Shown: positions 38,591 to 50,964, counted from the first letter of the stretch. The stretch: DNA of 64,000 nucleotides from Marisa cornuarietis (GCA_004794655.1 SMMW01000145.1:1370501-1434500), one strand, 5' to 3'. Numbers and translations are program-made. The notes: a model not told the origin generated them from the letters alone.

Positions 38591-39049
38591 ATGTCTGATT
38601 TACAAACTGACTACAAGTTCTCACTGTCACCCGACATAAGATTTAGATATGACTCCAAAGCAAAAGGCGGCTTAGATCCGTACACTATCGACCAAAAGGA
38701 GTGTGAAAGAGACAGAATGGCATGACCAATGTGACCTACATTGACGTGTACGTCTATCTTGTCTGCAGATGAGTTTGTTGAGCAGTAAAATGTGATTAAT
38801 AATTTTCTTGGTGGGCAATATTCTCTCCTTGCAAAACAAGTGAAAGAGTGTAACACATGCTTGCAGTCTATCATGGTTGATGTCTTTAATCAAAAATACA
38901 CACAGTTGGTAGAAGCACTTGTTTACATTTCACTAGAAGAACAGTTTCCTCCTGTTTTGCCACCACTGCAGGAAATGATGAAGTTTAAACTTTCTACAGA
39001 CTTCATATTTATATTAATGTATGTTGTTGTGATGTCTTTGTATACATGA
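38591..39049 (+). pseudogene. Possible second-frame remnant of the transposon
   Basis: From ATG at 38591 the plus strand reads MSDLQTDYKFSLSPDIRFRY and then GGLDPYTIDQKE before a stop. After a frame change it reads NVTYIDVYVYLV. ISL2EU-type elements carry a second gene (THAP/YqaJ nuclease), and position and orientation fit its start, but the similarity is too short to be sure. A further open stretch (38792-39049) has the phrase YISLEEQFPPVLPP and no known domain. Confidence 0.3.
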
Positions 39050-40026
39050 GACAAATGTTGCGATAGTTGTATATTATATACTAATAGTATATAGTGAAAT
39101 GTATAAATATGTATGCCAGGCATAGAGACAATACCAACTTTAAGGTGTTGTAAATAATTGGTTTTCTTTTCTTTTCGTTTTTTTTAATAAAATTCTGCAT
39201 GTTGAAATACATCTTTATTAACCTTTTCAGGAAATTTTTGTGTCTGCTGACAGTACATAACTTTTTGCATAAAACATAATTACAGATTATATGACGGAAC
39301 ATGTCAAAATCCCAATTTAAATAAATCACTGACATGGATTACTAAAGAGGCCTATTGGTCAGGTAATCTAAAATCCACAAAGATGTTCTGGCATCAATAT
39401 TGCGCTGGATTAGCTTCTGAGCAAGCAAATGACATTACATTCAAATGACAACAACATTTGATTCAATCATACATGATTTTATTTGTGTCCTGCCAATAAG
39501 CAAAATATTAACAATAGTCTTTCATCAGCAAATATTTTGATCAATAGCATACAAAACATGACATCTTCAACAATGAACAAATTCTGTGCTGTTCAAACTG
39601 TTTCACATCAACTTACCAAGTAATTTATCTGATCAGTTGGACATGCTATTATCAATAAAATGCGAAAGAAGACAAGTAAAATAAGCTAGTTCTGCTTATG
39701 CATTTCATCTCTGAGAATAACAACTCTGGTGATGCAGCTGGCACTGCACAGGTGTCACGACAGATTTTGGGGGAAAAGTAGTAATAAATAAATCAACCCT
39801 ATAAGCAATATGAGCATAATATGTGTTCATGTCATTTTTGTCTAAGCAATGTAGCATAACAATCTTTACAAAAAATCCTGCAGTTTACGTCTTCTAGAAC
39901 TTAGCATGTCGGGATTTTTATTTAAAAAAAAACAGCATTCTATCTCTACATTACACATACACAGGTTGCATGCATGCACTCTGAAAATAAATGCAGACTT
40001 CAAACTCAAGAAAAATTGCACTATGA

Positions 40027-40572
40027 CTACTTAAAAGGCACCAGGGATTTATGTAAATTTACAGTGCAGCAACAAAGCCAAACTATTTTGTCTATGACTG
40101 GATTATCATGACCAGGCTTTGTTGTCATCAGGTCTATAGGTACTTTAGACTGCAAAATGCCAGATGTTCTGTGAACAAAGCTTATACATGTAACTCTCTT
40201 AATATGAATTCGTACAGAGGCTATTTTTCTCACGTTTTCAACTTGAAACGTGGGTACCTGTTTCCCCCCCCCCCAGAGTAAAAGCTGGAATTATTTATTT
40301 AGCTTGATAAAAAAGAACTTCATCTTCAATGTTGAAACCTCTGTCCGCCATAATTACATCACCTGGTAACAAATTGAACAACAAAGAAGTATTTTTAATG
40401 ATGTGTTTGTCCAAAGCCTTGCCACCAAATGCATTTGAAATGTAGCTGACTGACCCTTGTGGTGTGATCCCAATAAGATATTTGGCAGAATGATATATTC
40501 TTTGGAATAAACTTGAAATCTGATTTGTTTGGCCAAAAGGTTTCTGTGTTTCAAGTCCAAAACGGTAAACAA
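40027..40572 (-). pseudogene. DDE_Tnp_4 transposase core, inactive
   Basis: The minus strand reads AKYLIGITPQGSVSYISNAF, then GGKALDKHIIKN and LLPGDVIMADRGFNIEDE, which is the IGITPQG...LPGD...ADRGF signature of DDE_Tnp_4 transposases in THAP-type elements. A stop follows at 40295. After a C-rich tract, 40233-40027 supplies the C-terminal part (VRIHIKR, ILQSKVPIDLM, PVIDKIVWLCC), ending at a stop. The second catalytic Asp (ADRGF) is present. The third acidic residue, expected in an R-x-H-V-E-R motif, reads Lys (RIHIKR), and the first Asp position appears replaced (VYRF). The enzyme is therefore dead by inference from the family motif. Confidence 0.7.
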
Positions 40573-40589
40573 TTACAGCAACCTTATCC

Positions 40590-41000
40590 TTAGAGTTTTA
40601 TGTAGAGCACATTGGCATAGACAATATCAGAGTTTCCCTTGAAGGCCAGTGAAGCAAAAAAAGACTCTGTGAGTGTCCTGATCATTTGATCATGAATCTT
40701 AAATGCCGCCATGTTTAGTATCTTGATGTACACTTTCTTCACTACCATGTTCGCCATCCTTTCTTCACAAGCACTTGAGTGGTCAGAATCATTTTCACAC
40801 AATTTTTTTCTGACTTGTTTTGCTGCTGCTTGTTTTTTTTCTTGTTGGCAGTATGTGGATTTGTGATAGGTGCAATATGACCTCTTTTGTGAGACACGCA
40901 TCAAATACCTGTCGTTCGAAATCTCAGCCTTTGAGAAAACAATTGATGGTTCATGTCTAAAAAGACGAATGATGAAACGGAAATAGCGTTTTTCATGCAT
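40590..41000 (-). pseudogene. Middle region of THAP transposase, degraded
   Basis: A 136-codon minus-strand frame lies between the THAP and DDE parts. It holds a Lys/Gln-rich stretch (QQEKKQAAAKQVRKK), consistent with the coiled linker often found after a THAP domain, followed by MANMVVKKVYIKILNMAAF. No conserved motif is assignable, and the end does not join in frame to the DDE core. It is placed here by position and orientation. Confidence 0.4.
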
Positions 41001-41189
41001 ATCTAGATCTATAATTTATTTGTCAGCATGGTCATGTATGATGCAAGTCTTGTTTTGTTAGAATTCGCTTAAGACACTGCATGTCACTAACCAACACTGA
41101 AGAAAATATTTTTCGCAATATGTCAAACATACAGAACAACGTGACACACTTGAGTAATAGGGAAAACGTCTGGTTTCTTACCATCAACA

Positions 41190-41411
41190 AAGTGTTTCGA
41201 ACAGACTGATGTTTTGTTCCACTTCTCTTCCGTTGTAATATCCTTTCTGTAAACGGCTGCCTTCCATAGACGATGTCGTTCTTCTGTAAGTTTCTTGTTT
41301 GTCACCTTGGTTAAAAATAATTTTGGGCATCCTATGAAAAGACACATCTAGAGGAACATTTCCTTTACCACCGGGCTTCTTTCCGCATCCTTTGATATCG
41401 CAGACGACCAT
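41190..41411 (-). pseudogene. THAP domain of transposase, frameshifted
   Basis: From ATG at 41411 the peptide opens MVVCDIKGCGKK with Cys4 and Cys9, then reads VSFHRMPK and NQGDK. A frame change near 41295 is needed to continue as KKLTEERHRLWKAAVYRKDI and then VCSKHFVDGKKPD. That gives the C2CH zinc ligands (two Cys, then C-x2-H), the conserved Trp and the FHR-x-P box of THAP DNA-binding domains. GATG|GTAAGA at the end could be a splice donor. In its group the domain binds the element's termini. The single-base frame change disables it. Confidence 0.7.
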
Positions 41412-41463
41412 GACAATTGATCAGTTGCTATAGCAAGCTTGTGTAACTACTCCTTTAGCTGGG

Positions 41464-41567
41464 GTATAAACATGGCCGCCGAAGCAGAACGCAAAAACTG
41501 ATGACGTCACGTGAAAACGAGCCATTGTTGTCACTGTTTTGACCGGAGGTCAACTAGCAGGCAGTTT
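41464..41567 (-). repeat. Right terminal inverted repeat of the transposon
   Basis: Reading inward on the minus strand it starts AAACTGCCTGCTAGTTG, has CAATGGCTCGTTTTCA at 41527-41512 and GCGGCCATGTTTATA further in. It lies just outside the THAP start codon, so it probably also held the transposase promoter. Confidence 0.6.
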
Positions 41568-42687
41568 ATATTTAGACACTTGACCTACATAGTCACAGTC
41601 AGGGAAATCCCGGCGCTGCGCATGCCCGCATGACCACAACAGTCGGCGGTCTGCTATTTCCTGTGTACCTTAGCATTCAAAAATAGAGGCAAAGAAAAAT
41701 AAACAAAAGACAATTCAACACCAGCCTATCACTTAGGAAAGTCTATTTAACCAATAAAGAGGCTTGGATGCTGTTAAAAGAGATTTGTGACGATTTACGA
41801 CAGGTTCAGTCATTATCTGTGAAAATATGAAGTGGCGAACACACGGTCAATAACTGTAGTTTTATTTCCATTTGTCGAGTTGGTTGGTAAAACTTTTTCA
41901 TCGTTCTCGTTAATCTTGGTGTGTCTCTTTGTCATTTGAATGTCTTCAGTTCGTTAATTTGACTTTCCCACTACTCGGTTACATTATTTTGAAGCAAGCC
42001 ACGGTGGAAGGATGGCCAGCTTTACGACCCACAATTACAGAGTGGCCCTGTGGCCCTGTGGCCCTCTGGTATGTTCCCCTTTCAACTGAACCGTGGGATA
42101 TTCACATTCGTAAATCAGAAAAACTCACGTGGGTATTCGCCAAGAATAATAGAAAGACAAGTACATCTTTTAAACTGTGTTCTCCAGAGAAATGTGCCGG
42201 ACTTTCTTTGTTCAAAAATTAAAGTCTTTTTGTATTTGATGTTTCCATAATTTTCAGTTTTTTAAAATTTCGAATAACATTTGACAAGGCAGCAATGTCA
42301 GTGTCGATGAGAGTGACTATAGCAAGCGTCTCAAACAGACTGAAAATAATCAAGAGTTTGTGACAGGATAATATACATTTTGAAAGGTACCCGTTGCATA
42401 AAATCGAAGGGCAAGACACACTTGCACGCTCCAAGTCCGCCTGTATATCATCCACGATCTCGAGGATGTCGTGATGTCTAAATCTTAATCACTGATAGAG
42501 GGCTACATCATCCCATAAATCGATGGGATTAGTTTGGTCACGAAATATTCTATTTCTGCGAAGATTTCTTTCCGCTTCAAACAGCATGAACAATACAACA
42601 GCCATCTTCAGTGAGCCTCTAGCGAGTTACAGGCGGGGGTGACGACCTCTGACTTGAAGGCTGGATCGGCCGGCAAAAGGGGCCGCT

Positions 42688-42932
42688 ACTCGTGACAATA
42701 ATCACTACTCGTGACAATAATCACTACTTGTGACAATAATCGCTACTTGTGACAATAATCGCTACCTGTGACAATTACCGTTACTTGTGACAATAATCGC
42801 TACTCGTGACAATAATCGCTACCTGTGACAATTACCGTTACTTGTGACAATAATCGCTACTCGTGACAATAATCGCTACTTGTGACAATAATCGCTACCT
42901 GTGACAATAATCGCTACTTGTGACAATAATCG
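42688..42932 (+). repeat. 19-bp minisatellite (CGCTACTTGTGACAATAAT)
   Basis: Thirteen or so tandem copies differing mainly at ACT-Y-GTGAC and in a few ATTACCGTTAC variants. Confidence 0.85.
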
Positions 42933-43704
42933 AAGGTTACTGCACATAGAGGCTCGGTTGACTTTCTCCGGCCTCGAAGTACTTTAGAGGCGTGACAAAA
43001 ATACGGCCCCAGGACCGGTCACCTTGCGGCAAGGTAGGTCTATAAAGACAGGAGGGGGAGAAGGGAGGAGGGGAGAATTGCCACATTGTGGCAAGTGAGC
43101 AGTTTACTGGTTTAACTATAGCAGGACCTGTCACGGGAAGTCAGCTGCACACTACCTCACCCTCTCCGTTGTCATCTGCCTCACTGTACGCCGCTGGTGC
43201 GACCACCCCAGGTACATGGTTGACAGGGTAGCAGGGATGAGCGCACGAACTGCTGTCAGCTCTCCCTACAATTCATTCTTTAGTTATCTATTAATTTATG
43301 ATGACTGCCCATTTCATTCAAACATCAAGTAATGAAACATCGAAATACAGTCTTGGTCAACGTAAAGATAAATTAGATAAAAATAATATAACCATTTGTT
43401 CTTCTTAATTTCGTTTTAAAAAAGGCAATAAATATTTAGTGAAGATAAATTAATTACAAGCACTGACTGTTAATGAGTCTCACACGCATTATGACTGTAT
43501 CGGTGCGTCGTACTTTATATACCGCTGTCGATGGCGAACGCACCAGCTGCGCATGCGCACTGTTCAGAAATGAGCGGCACAGCCATAGCACTACTACTAC
43601 GACCACCATCACCGGCACAGCCATAGGACCGCCACCAGTGGCCTGCACAGCTCGGGGCCGACTACACACACACACAGCGTCCTCGTCCTCGCCAGATAAA
43701 ATTA

Positions 43705-43918
43705 GCGGCAGCTGATGCAAACATGTTTCGATTGGAATCTGATCTGGCCACCGTTGAGAGGAAGTGGTAGACTCCCGCGAGAGATGGTGCTGTGAGGTCG
43801 TGTCGTACAGCCACAGCAACAGGAGAAGGCTGGTGACACACACGAGAGGAAGCAGCCAGTGGAGGGGAAGAGCGAACAACAGAAAAAGTCCAATCTGACC
43901 GTTGTTGTCCTCAGTCAT
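43705..43918 (-). CDS. Candidate exon with two adjacent hydrophobic segments
   Basis: From an ATG near 43918 the minus strand reads MTEDNNGQIGLFLLFALPLH, then WLLPLVCVTSLLLLLWLY and YDTTSQHHLSRESTT before losing plausible coding character. A short N-terminus, a long hydrophobic stretch and a polar stalk resemble a signal anchor. The frame stays open further, through a GGT/GTA-rich segment. No splice partner is recognised, so this could be chance composition. Confidence 0.2.
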
Positions 43919-44347
43919 GTGTACGTGACAGTCGTCTGTGTCTTGGTCTCTGCTGGCCAACCAGTTGTCTCCAGTAGCAGTGGGGTTGTCTTCAAGGCAG
44001 GCGGTAAGTCAACATTTCTTCTTTTCTCTCTCTCTCTCGTTTCTTCTGATATTTATTATTGAAGAAAGTGTGCGCATAGCTACTGTGTAACATTATGAAA
44101 GCAAAGAATGAAGGAAATAAAAGAAGTACCATCTTTGTATACACATCAAAATATGTCCACTTTATTCATACATATTATTAATCATATCTTTGCTGTATAA
44201 TGCAATGTAGTCTTATTTATATTCTTTACTAACGAAGAGGTTTACTATTTGCGATATATAACAGTTGTTATACAGACACAGATGTTAAACAAATAAATAA
44301 ACTGAAATTATTTCTACCCGTCAGCTTTATCTCCAACTCACTTGAAG

Positions 44348-44410
44348 ACTCACTCACTCACTCACTCACTCACTCACTCACTCACTCACTCACTCACTCA
44401 CTCACTCACT
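44348..44410 (+). repeat. (CACT)n microsatellite
   Basis: About 15 perfect copies. Confidence 0.95.
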
Positions 44411-45545
44411 TTGTTTCTGTGTCGTGACATTTCCGCACCTGCGATGTCATCTCAACTAACTACCTTCTTACTTTTTTTCTTTAATGTCGGGAGGAGGGGA
44501 GGGAGATGGGGAGTGAACTCTGGAATGTGGGTGTCTTACTGGTCTGTCAGCCTCGCTGTCTACAGTTTACTGGCTGCTTCTTCACCAACCTTTATTATTT
44601 CTCCTTCTGATGCATTTTTTTGTGCTGTCCTAATCAGTCCATCTTTCCTTCCCTGTGTACGTTGATTGCGGTTGAGTCTTTTTATGAACAGCCATGTAAC
44701 TAATACAGCGGCAATCACATTTGTAATTTAAATTGATAATGTGCGGGTTTCTCGAGTTCACTTTTATTTTGAATGGAATTGAGGTGAGGGGACTACAAAC
44801 ATAATTTTTAGTTCACTAGCTGCTAGTTAGCCCACGCGCACTAATTAGCAGTTATAATCAAGGAAGACATGTGTGTGTGTGGGGGGGGGGAATACATGAT
44901 TTTAGTGAAACGTGACTGCTTCCCTGTCTGACCTTCCCCTTGTGTCATCTTCTCTGATTAATATGCTCTTCACCTTACTTCTGTGTCACAAGTAGTCGTG
45001 TAGAAAGACAGAGAAGGTGACAGACCAGCACTTAGATGAATAAATACATTGGAAGATGGGTACTTCTAATCTGTAGACAGAAATATAACTCGGAAAAAGA
45101 GACAGAGAGAAAGAGAGAATATGAGAAAGAATAGAAAGCAGCAGCAGGAGAAAAAGAAATGCGAGACAAAGAGTTTCTTGCTACCATTAGACGTTGTTAT
45201 GATATCAAACGATTGTGTGGTTTCACACCTGTAAGAAAGTCATCAAACTAAGAGGTTTGCTGTGTGAAAGGCTCTATTGTTAGCAGCAGGTAAGCAGGTA
45301 CTACAGCCGCTCATTAGCTGTGTGACGTCAGTAGAGCACGTGTCCCGTGGTCAGAGGTCAGTGTGGGGTCAGCAAAGTTAACCTGGTCACTGCAGTCAGT
45401 CCTCATAACCAACTATAGGCTGTAGGGGGGACGGGGAGGGACGATAGTCCTGAGAGCAGCCAACCCCTGACATGACATGAGTTGTAAGTGTACTACTACA
45501 TGCCCAGGTGTCACCTGACAGGTAGACAAAATGGCTGAAATAAGA

Positions 45546-45548
<3 letters not shown>

Positions 45549-45618
<70 letters not shown>
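45549..45618 (+). repeat. (GT)n microsatellite
   Basis: 35 copies. Confidence 0.95.
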
Positions 45619-45622
<4 letters not shown>

Positions 45623-46835
45623 AGGACCTGGCTGTGCCGTTGGAAGTTCATACAGAAAACTATATGTTCACATCATGATATGAGGCTCAGCGTCACAACA
45701 CTTGCAATAAAATGTCGGTCGTGGAAAGACAGACAAAAGTCCTGTAGTTCTATATTTAGCCGGACACCCAGCTTGCAAAAGGAGGAAAGATCTATGAATG
45801 AAACACTAATGAAGACTTTTAACACCTTTGTGGTGTGCCTGCTATCACCCAGAGAAAGGTAATTATCACGTGATAACAGAGTGCAATAGCATGACATGCT
45901 GGTGGTGCGTGTCGAAGAAACTGACTTTAACCAAAGCTTTCATTAGTTCTGCCCGGGAATCACCAGGTTTGTATAATCGCTCTTAACGTGCGCGGAAAAC
46001 GGTCACGTGATGGCCTTATTCTGTGACAAGGTCTTGGAACCCAAAAGTCTGCTGAGATTTCGAGCACAGAACACGGAAGCCATTATTTGGTGAGGTCACA
46101 GTCATGCGTAGTCCAGGCTTCCTCATTATTCCTCTTGTCAGTGTCTAGAGGCTCGAGTGCTTGGCACATACACAGTAAGCTGCTCGTAAGTTCTCCTCTC
46201 ATGATGGGTATTAAATGTCTGCTTGACCCTCGCCTAGCAGGTTGAAGACATACACAACATCAGGTCTGTCCATGCTACACGCACACACGCACACGAACAC
46301 GCACACGAACACACACACACACACCCTTCATTATAGGCGGTTGTTATTTAACATCACACAAACTTTGTATGCGACACACGTTTCGTCTGTTTTGTTTTTC
46401 ATTGAAGGTGTCTGACAGATTCTTTTATTCTTTTAGAGGAGGAATATGTTTGAAGTGTACAAAGTGTTATATAATACAGATTTCACACGTGACTCCATAG
46501 CACAGCTCTAACTGTAACTACGGAGTTCCGGGTGCAGTTGTACGTGTGCAGGAAGAATAGTTACAGTTCTTTGTCTTTGTGATAACATTTTCACAGACCT
46601 GTGTCAGATGTGGTCTATTAAGAGTGTCTGTAATGTTTATATTCCCCAAAGCCTCTGTCTGTCAGTACTTATTTTTGTCAGATCGCACAGGAATGCACGC
46701 GTGTGTTGACGATGATACGTGACAAGTCGACTGTCATGCGAGTGGGCCCACAACCATCTGCACGATGGGGTAGATCAAGATATCACACACTTAGCACATA
46801 CACAGTCGGGTGTTCAATGGTTGATAACTTCCCCC

Positions 46836-46838
<3 letters not shown>

Positions 46839-46893
<55 letters not shown>
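46839..46893 (+). repeat. (CA)n microsatellite
   Basis: About 27 copies. Confidence 0.95.
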
Positions 46894-46895
<2 letters not shown>

Positions 46896-47149
46896 TGTTA
46901 TACGGGATTTAAACAATCTAGTAATTGCAACCTACCGTCTGAGAAATGCCAGCAATTTTAACCGGGTGTCCGAATACCCACTGCACTGATGTGAAGCGTA
47001 TAATAATATTTATGTGAGCGAATATTGTCACACATGTCTTTATATCAGCTCAGTGATAATGCCCAATAATCCGTGTAGTATTATATAGTATGCGAGACAG
47101 AAACAGAGACATGCCGACTAGAAATATGGGGGAAAGAAAATGATTGTTA

Positions 47150-47310
47150 CGGACTCGTTACGGGTTCGTCACAGGCTTGTTACAGGCTTGTTACAGGATA
47201 AGTACAGGCTTGTTACAGGCTAATTACAAGCTTGTTACAGGATTGTTACAGACTAATTACAAGCTTGTTACAGACTAATTACAAGCTTGTTCCGGGCTTG
47301 TTACAGGCTC
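47150..47310 (+). repeat. 11-bp tandem array (GCTTGTTACAG)
   Basis: Copies of GCTTGTTACAG alternate with GCTAATTACAA and related variants, forming 22-bp pairs on the right. The array ends just before the open frame at 47.4 kb. Confidence 0.8.
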
Positions 47311-47434
47311 AAGTGGTCTGTCCTGCCTGCCGCTCTCCCCGTCTATTGTCTTGTCTACCTGACTTATTGCACTGTCTACCCGAGAGATGGAGTCGCGGAC
47401 TTATTGACAGTGACTTAGCTGATGACCTTGTCCG

Positions 47435-47615
47435 TTCAACAATCAGTTTTAACGATTTCTCTCGTCTGACCTCGTCGTTGACGCCACGTAAGAGAAGGGA
47501 ATACGGCGCTCGGTTGTCTTCACGTGAACGTCAACTTTACTTCTCGGTTGTTTACATCACAGTCACCGCGTTCCTCTCCCTCGTCATTATGTTTGCATGT
47601 GTATGGGTGTCTGTC
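47435..47615 (+). CDS. Candidate exon with basic patch and membrane segment
   Basis: Within a longer plus-strand open frame this part reads FNDFSRLTSSL, then the basic stretch TPRKRREYGARLSSRERQ, then a hydrophobic run (LYFSVVYITVTAFLSLVIMF) of transmembrane length. An acceptor-like CAACAATCAG precedes it. The remaining frame runs into an 11-bp repeat array upstream and a GT/GC-rich tract downstream, so its limits are uncertain. It lies 450 bp upstream of the PDE9A start and could instead be promoter or 5' UTR sequence. No family is recognised. Confidence 0.2.
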
Positions 47616-48068
47616 ACCTGCACGTGTGTGTGCGTGCGTGTGTGTGTGTGCGCGCGCGCACGGCCCGAGCGCATGACCGCTTCGTCTAAGAGCGCGTTGT
47701 TGGAGACTAAACACTTAGACGCGTAAGACGATGACATGAAGACACCCACGATGACGAGCTCGATGTCAATAATAGACCGCAGGTAATGGCGGGTAAAAAA
47801 AAAAAAAAAAAAGTGAAGACATTCAACGACACTCCCAGAAATGAGCGGGTGAAGCCTGTGGGCTCTCTGCGATTGGAGAGTCGTTACCCCCCTGTCTGAG
47901 ATGCCATCCAATTTTCTGTTGACTGCAGCCAGATCACCAGACGCTCGGCTACAGGACAAGAGAACGACGGACAAGGCGAAGGGCAGACAACTGACACCAC
48001 AAGTAGAAGACGTGTTTGAGGGAGGCCTGGGACTCGGCTCTGAGCATCACGGGCCGTGCATCGTCACC

Positions 48069-48137
48069 ATGGGAAACGGGTCATCGATAGAGCCATGCAA
48101 AACAGTTTACCTGGACATCAATGGCAAGGAGGAGAAG
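48069..48137 (+). CDS. PDE9A: PDE9A-like phosphodiesterase, exon 1
   Basis: The ATG lies in a strong context (TCACC-ATG-GG). The 23 codons begin MGNGSS, include KTVYLDINGKEEK and stop at AAG|GTACGT, a good donor in phase 0. Vertebrate PDE9A begins with MGSGSS and a YLDIDG motif and has an equally long first coding exon, so the match covers start, length and splice position. PDE9A hydrolyses cGMP with high affinity in the cytosol and at membranes. MGNGSS also fits an N-myristoylation site (Gly2, Ser6), which is an inference. An in-frame ATG at 47901 could add 56 residues, with a stop in frame at 47850, but family comparison favours 48069. The next exon is 12 kb downstream, and the metal-binding HD catalytic domain lies outside the window. 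Confidence 0.85.
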
Positions 48138-48161
48138 GTACGTGATCATATTGTCACAACA

Positions 48162-48213
<52 letters not shown>

Positions 48214-48559
48214 CAATAATGTCACCAACACATATGAACCCACTCACCCACTCTTCCATAAAAAACTAACTAAAACAAAAAACAAAGCAAAAGAATTAAG
48301 AGTATTTAGAGAAATGGTATTTATAGCGCGAAATAATCACAAGTTTGATTACACTCGAGCAAGACTAAAGAAAATCATCTCGAATGCATGACATTGTCTA
48401 TCTAGGAGTGACATGATCACAGTTTCCTTAACAGACTTGTGGTTACAGAATGCGCCGAAAACCTTTCTTAGGGACAAACAGGTGGTGGCTGCTGTTTAGC
48501 TTTTAATCATTATATATTTACGAACATAATACTTAAAACACTACAGTAACACACACACA

Positions 48560-48592
<33 letters not shown>

Positions 48593-50964
48593 CTATATAT
48601 ATATATATATAACATAAAGTAGTTCAAGCAAATTTATATACACATTTTCATTAATATACAAAACTATCTGACAAAAATCACTTTAATTCAACCAAAAATT
48701 GGTCAAGGGAAAACGATCGCTGACATTTAGCCATTTCGCAGCTGGATGTTTTCGATGATTAAATGCGATGACAGACATGTTTGTTATGGCGCTGAACACT
48801 GGAGCACGTGGTTATTTTGCTATGTCTTAGTGACAAACATTTTAGGTGCCCTTGCCCTGTCTCCCTATAGATGTTACCACCTTATTTCACTCTTTGTTCA
48901 CGGCGTGGTTGGCAGTGACTGAAATTCGACAGAATACTAAGTCGCTGCTAAAATCGCTGCTAAAAGGCTAGTCGTCACGAGCATTCCTCTCTGATTGCTA
49001 TTGGCGTTGTCGTTTTTTTCATTAACACTATCAACATTATCTAGATTATCGTTATTATTGGTATTAACAGTAATAATATTATCGGCATTTCAATATTATC
49101 AGAAATAGTAATATAACAAATGTTATGATTTTAAGCTGCTTCTCCCTTCAAAAGGAAACAAAGTCTCATTTTTCACCGGTTGTTTATATCTGCTGTGATG
49201 CGTGGTCACAAAATTGCTAAAGTAGGGTAGAACATGAGAATTGAAATTGGATTTCTCATAACATACCTTCTAATAGGCCAAGAAAAGAATACTGATCACA
49301 GCAAAATGCTCATAACGGCAGGTATATAAAAATCTGGCTCATTTACAGCCCTACAATCGATGTGCAAAATCTGAGAATGCATTGGACACAAAAGGTGGTA
49401 ATAATGCCATATTTTAGGTTTTAGTTTGCTAGGAGCAACGTGGACACTGTGGGATCGATACCCAAGGCCGAGAGAAGCAAGTTTGATTGATAAGCCCCAG
49501 TGTACTGCGTCAGTAGCATTTGTCATTCTCAGAATATTCTCGTGCTCTTCTCTGTTTTTGCTCCGACTTATAAAAATAGAGAGAGCGGGTGTAAAAACTC
49601 CTCATTCTTGATAAATTGAAAGGATGATCACGTGTCACTATCGCCCAGATGTCCAAAGATCTCACTTGTAAAAAGGTCAGCTGTGAGTTCAGGTCAAACT
49701 TGTCATGATGATGTCGTGGACATTAAGGTGACACTTGTCATAAAGATACAATTATGGGATGGCCCCACTGCTGCTGGCGTGCAGGTCATGCACGTGCTAT
49801 GAAGTTAATCTGAACGGTCACGTTCACTCGATAAATTAGTCATCTAATCACAAAAGCGCATTAGCTCAGAGCCACCTTAATGAGAAGTTATTATTAACAT
49901 CCTTCAGATGGTAAAGGCTACTGGTAAAAAAACACAGCTTACACCTGTACATCGAGCACACCTTGACACAGTTGACATCTCTTGCTCAGTTCCACTGTTG
50001 TCGTTCTCGTTGTTGTTGGTGGCCGCTGCGAGCGTATGCACGATACAAGTAACATCGTCGGCCAGCAACATTTATCGAGGTCTGCTTCTTTCTGGCCGTC
50101 TGCATGTCTACCTCCTCTCGGGAGCACATTAAAGGAGGGAACCAGTGGCATAATCTCGTGGCCGTGTGGGGAGATAACTCCAGTGCCTCCCATTGTCAAG
50201 GGTTCGGCATGTCGAAGGCGGAGGCTAAACTTCTCCCTCCGTCCTGTTGACCTTCTATGGTAAACAAAATCTCCCTTTCTGATGAACAGCTGCTGGACAG
50301 ATCGTGAAATCTTCGAGCTGTAGGACCGACCTTTAGCATGAGAGTGAACTAATCACAGGATACAAGTCCTTCTAAATCACATGCTACACATCCTCCTAAA
50401 TCACATGAACATGCTACAACAGAAGTGACGTGCACTGAAATGCAATGGGTAACATCCATAATTTTATAAATTTAGAAGTTTGTTTCATGGAATAGTGCCC
50501 CCTTACAAACCTAACGTGACAAATACAAATACAAATACAGATGTTATTTCCTCGGTATGTCCACCCTTAGATCACAACAACTCGCTAGAAAGCTGAGGTT
50601 AGAGCTCAGCAAGCACCTAAAACATACTCATTGATGATGAAATAATGTTAAAATAATGTTAAAATAATACTATTACGATATCAAAATGAAATAAATTATG
50701 TTAAGTAATGTCAAGCGATGCTAACATGATACTGATGAAAAGAATTGTTATTGTCCATCATCTAAACACTTTAAAATGTCCTGGTTTCCCATAACAACCC
50801 ACAATTGTAGTCACACAAAGGTTTAGGGATGAAAAATCTATTCGGCTAGAGAGAACAAACTGATGGTTTCGTTTTTTCCCTCTACTCAAGACATAAAAAA
50901 ACACAAAATAGCATTTATCATTCAGGTTAGTAATCTTGATTGACTAATTGTAACTGCAATTAGG

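Larger units (their letters stand above)
38426..41567 (-). mobile_element. Degenerate THAP/DDE DNA transposon (ISL2EU-like)
   Basis: The ends are imperfect inverted repeats. The left end (AAACTGCCGGTTAGCTG) matches the reverse complement of the right end (AAACTGCCTGCTAGTTG) at 14 of 17 bases. A subterminal block CAATGG-S-TCGTTTTCA repeats at 38471-38486 and, inverted, at 41512-41527. Inside, the minus strand carries a THAP zinc-finger start and DDE_Tnp_4 transposase pieces. The plus strand near the left end has remnants of a possible second frame, as expected for the two-gene ISL2EU/IS4EU group of PIF/Harbinger relatives. Frameshifts and catalytic changes show it is inactive. No clear target-site duplication was seen beside these ends. 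Confidence 0.7.
41568..48068. other. Region upstream of PDE9A
   Basis: Apart from the arrays and two candidate exons (43.7-43.9 and 47.4-47.6 kb), no gene is recognised. A TATATAAAG on the minus strand near 43.51-43.52 kb has no confirmed gene after it. The PDE9A promoter and 5' UTR should lie within roughly the last kilobase. Confidence 0.4.

Noticed and set aside
43904..44010. Signal-peptide-like plus-strand frame ending at a GTAAGT donor
   Set aside because: No in-frame ATG precedes the hydrophobic part, so it cannot be a first coding exon as read.
49908..50132. Plus-strand frame with the hydrophobic run LLSFSLLLVAAASVC
   Set aside because: The stretch before the hydrophobic run is too long and polar for a typical signal peptide, the donor is weak, and no partner exon is seen.
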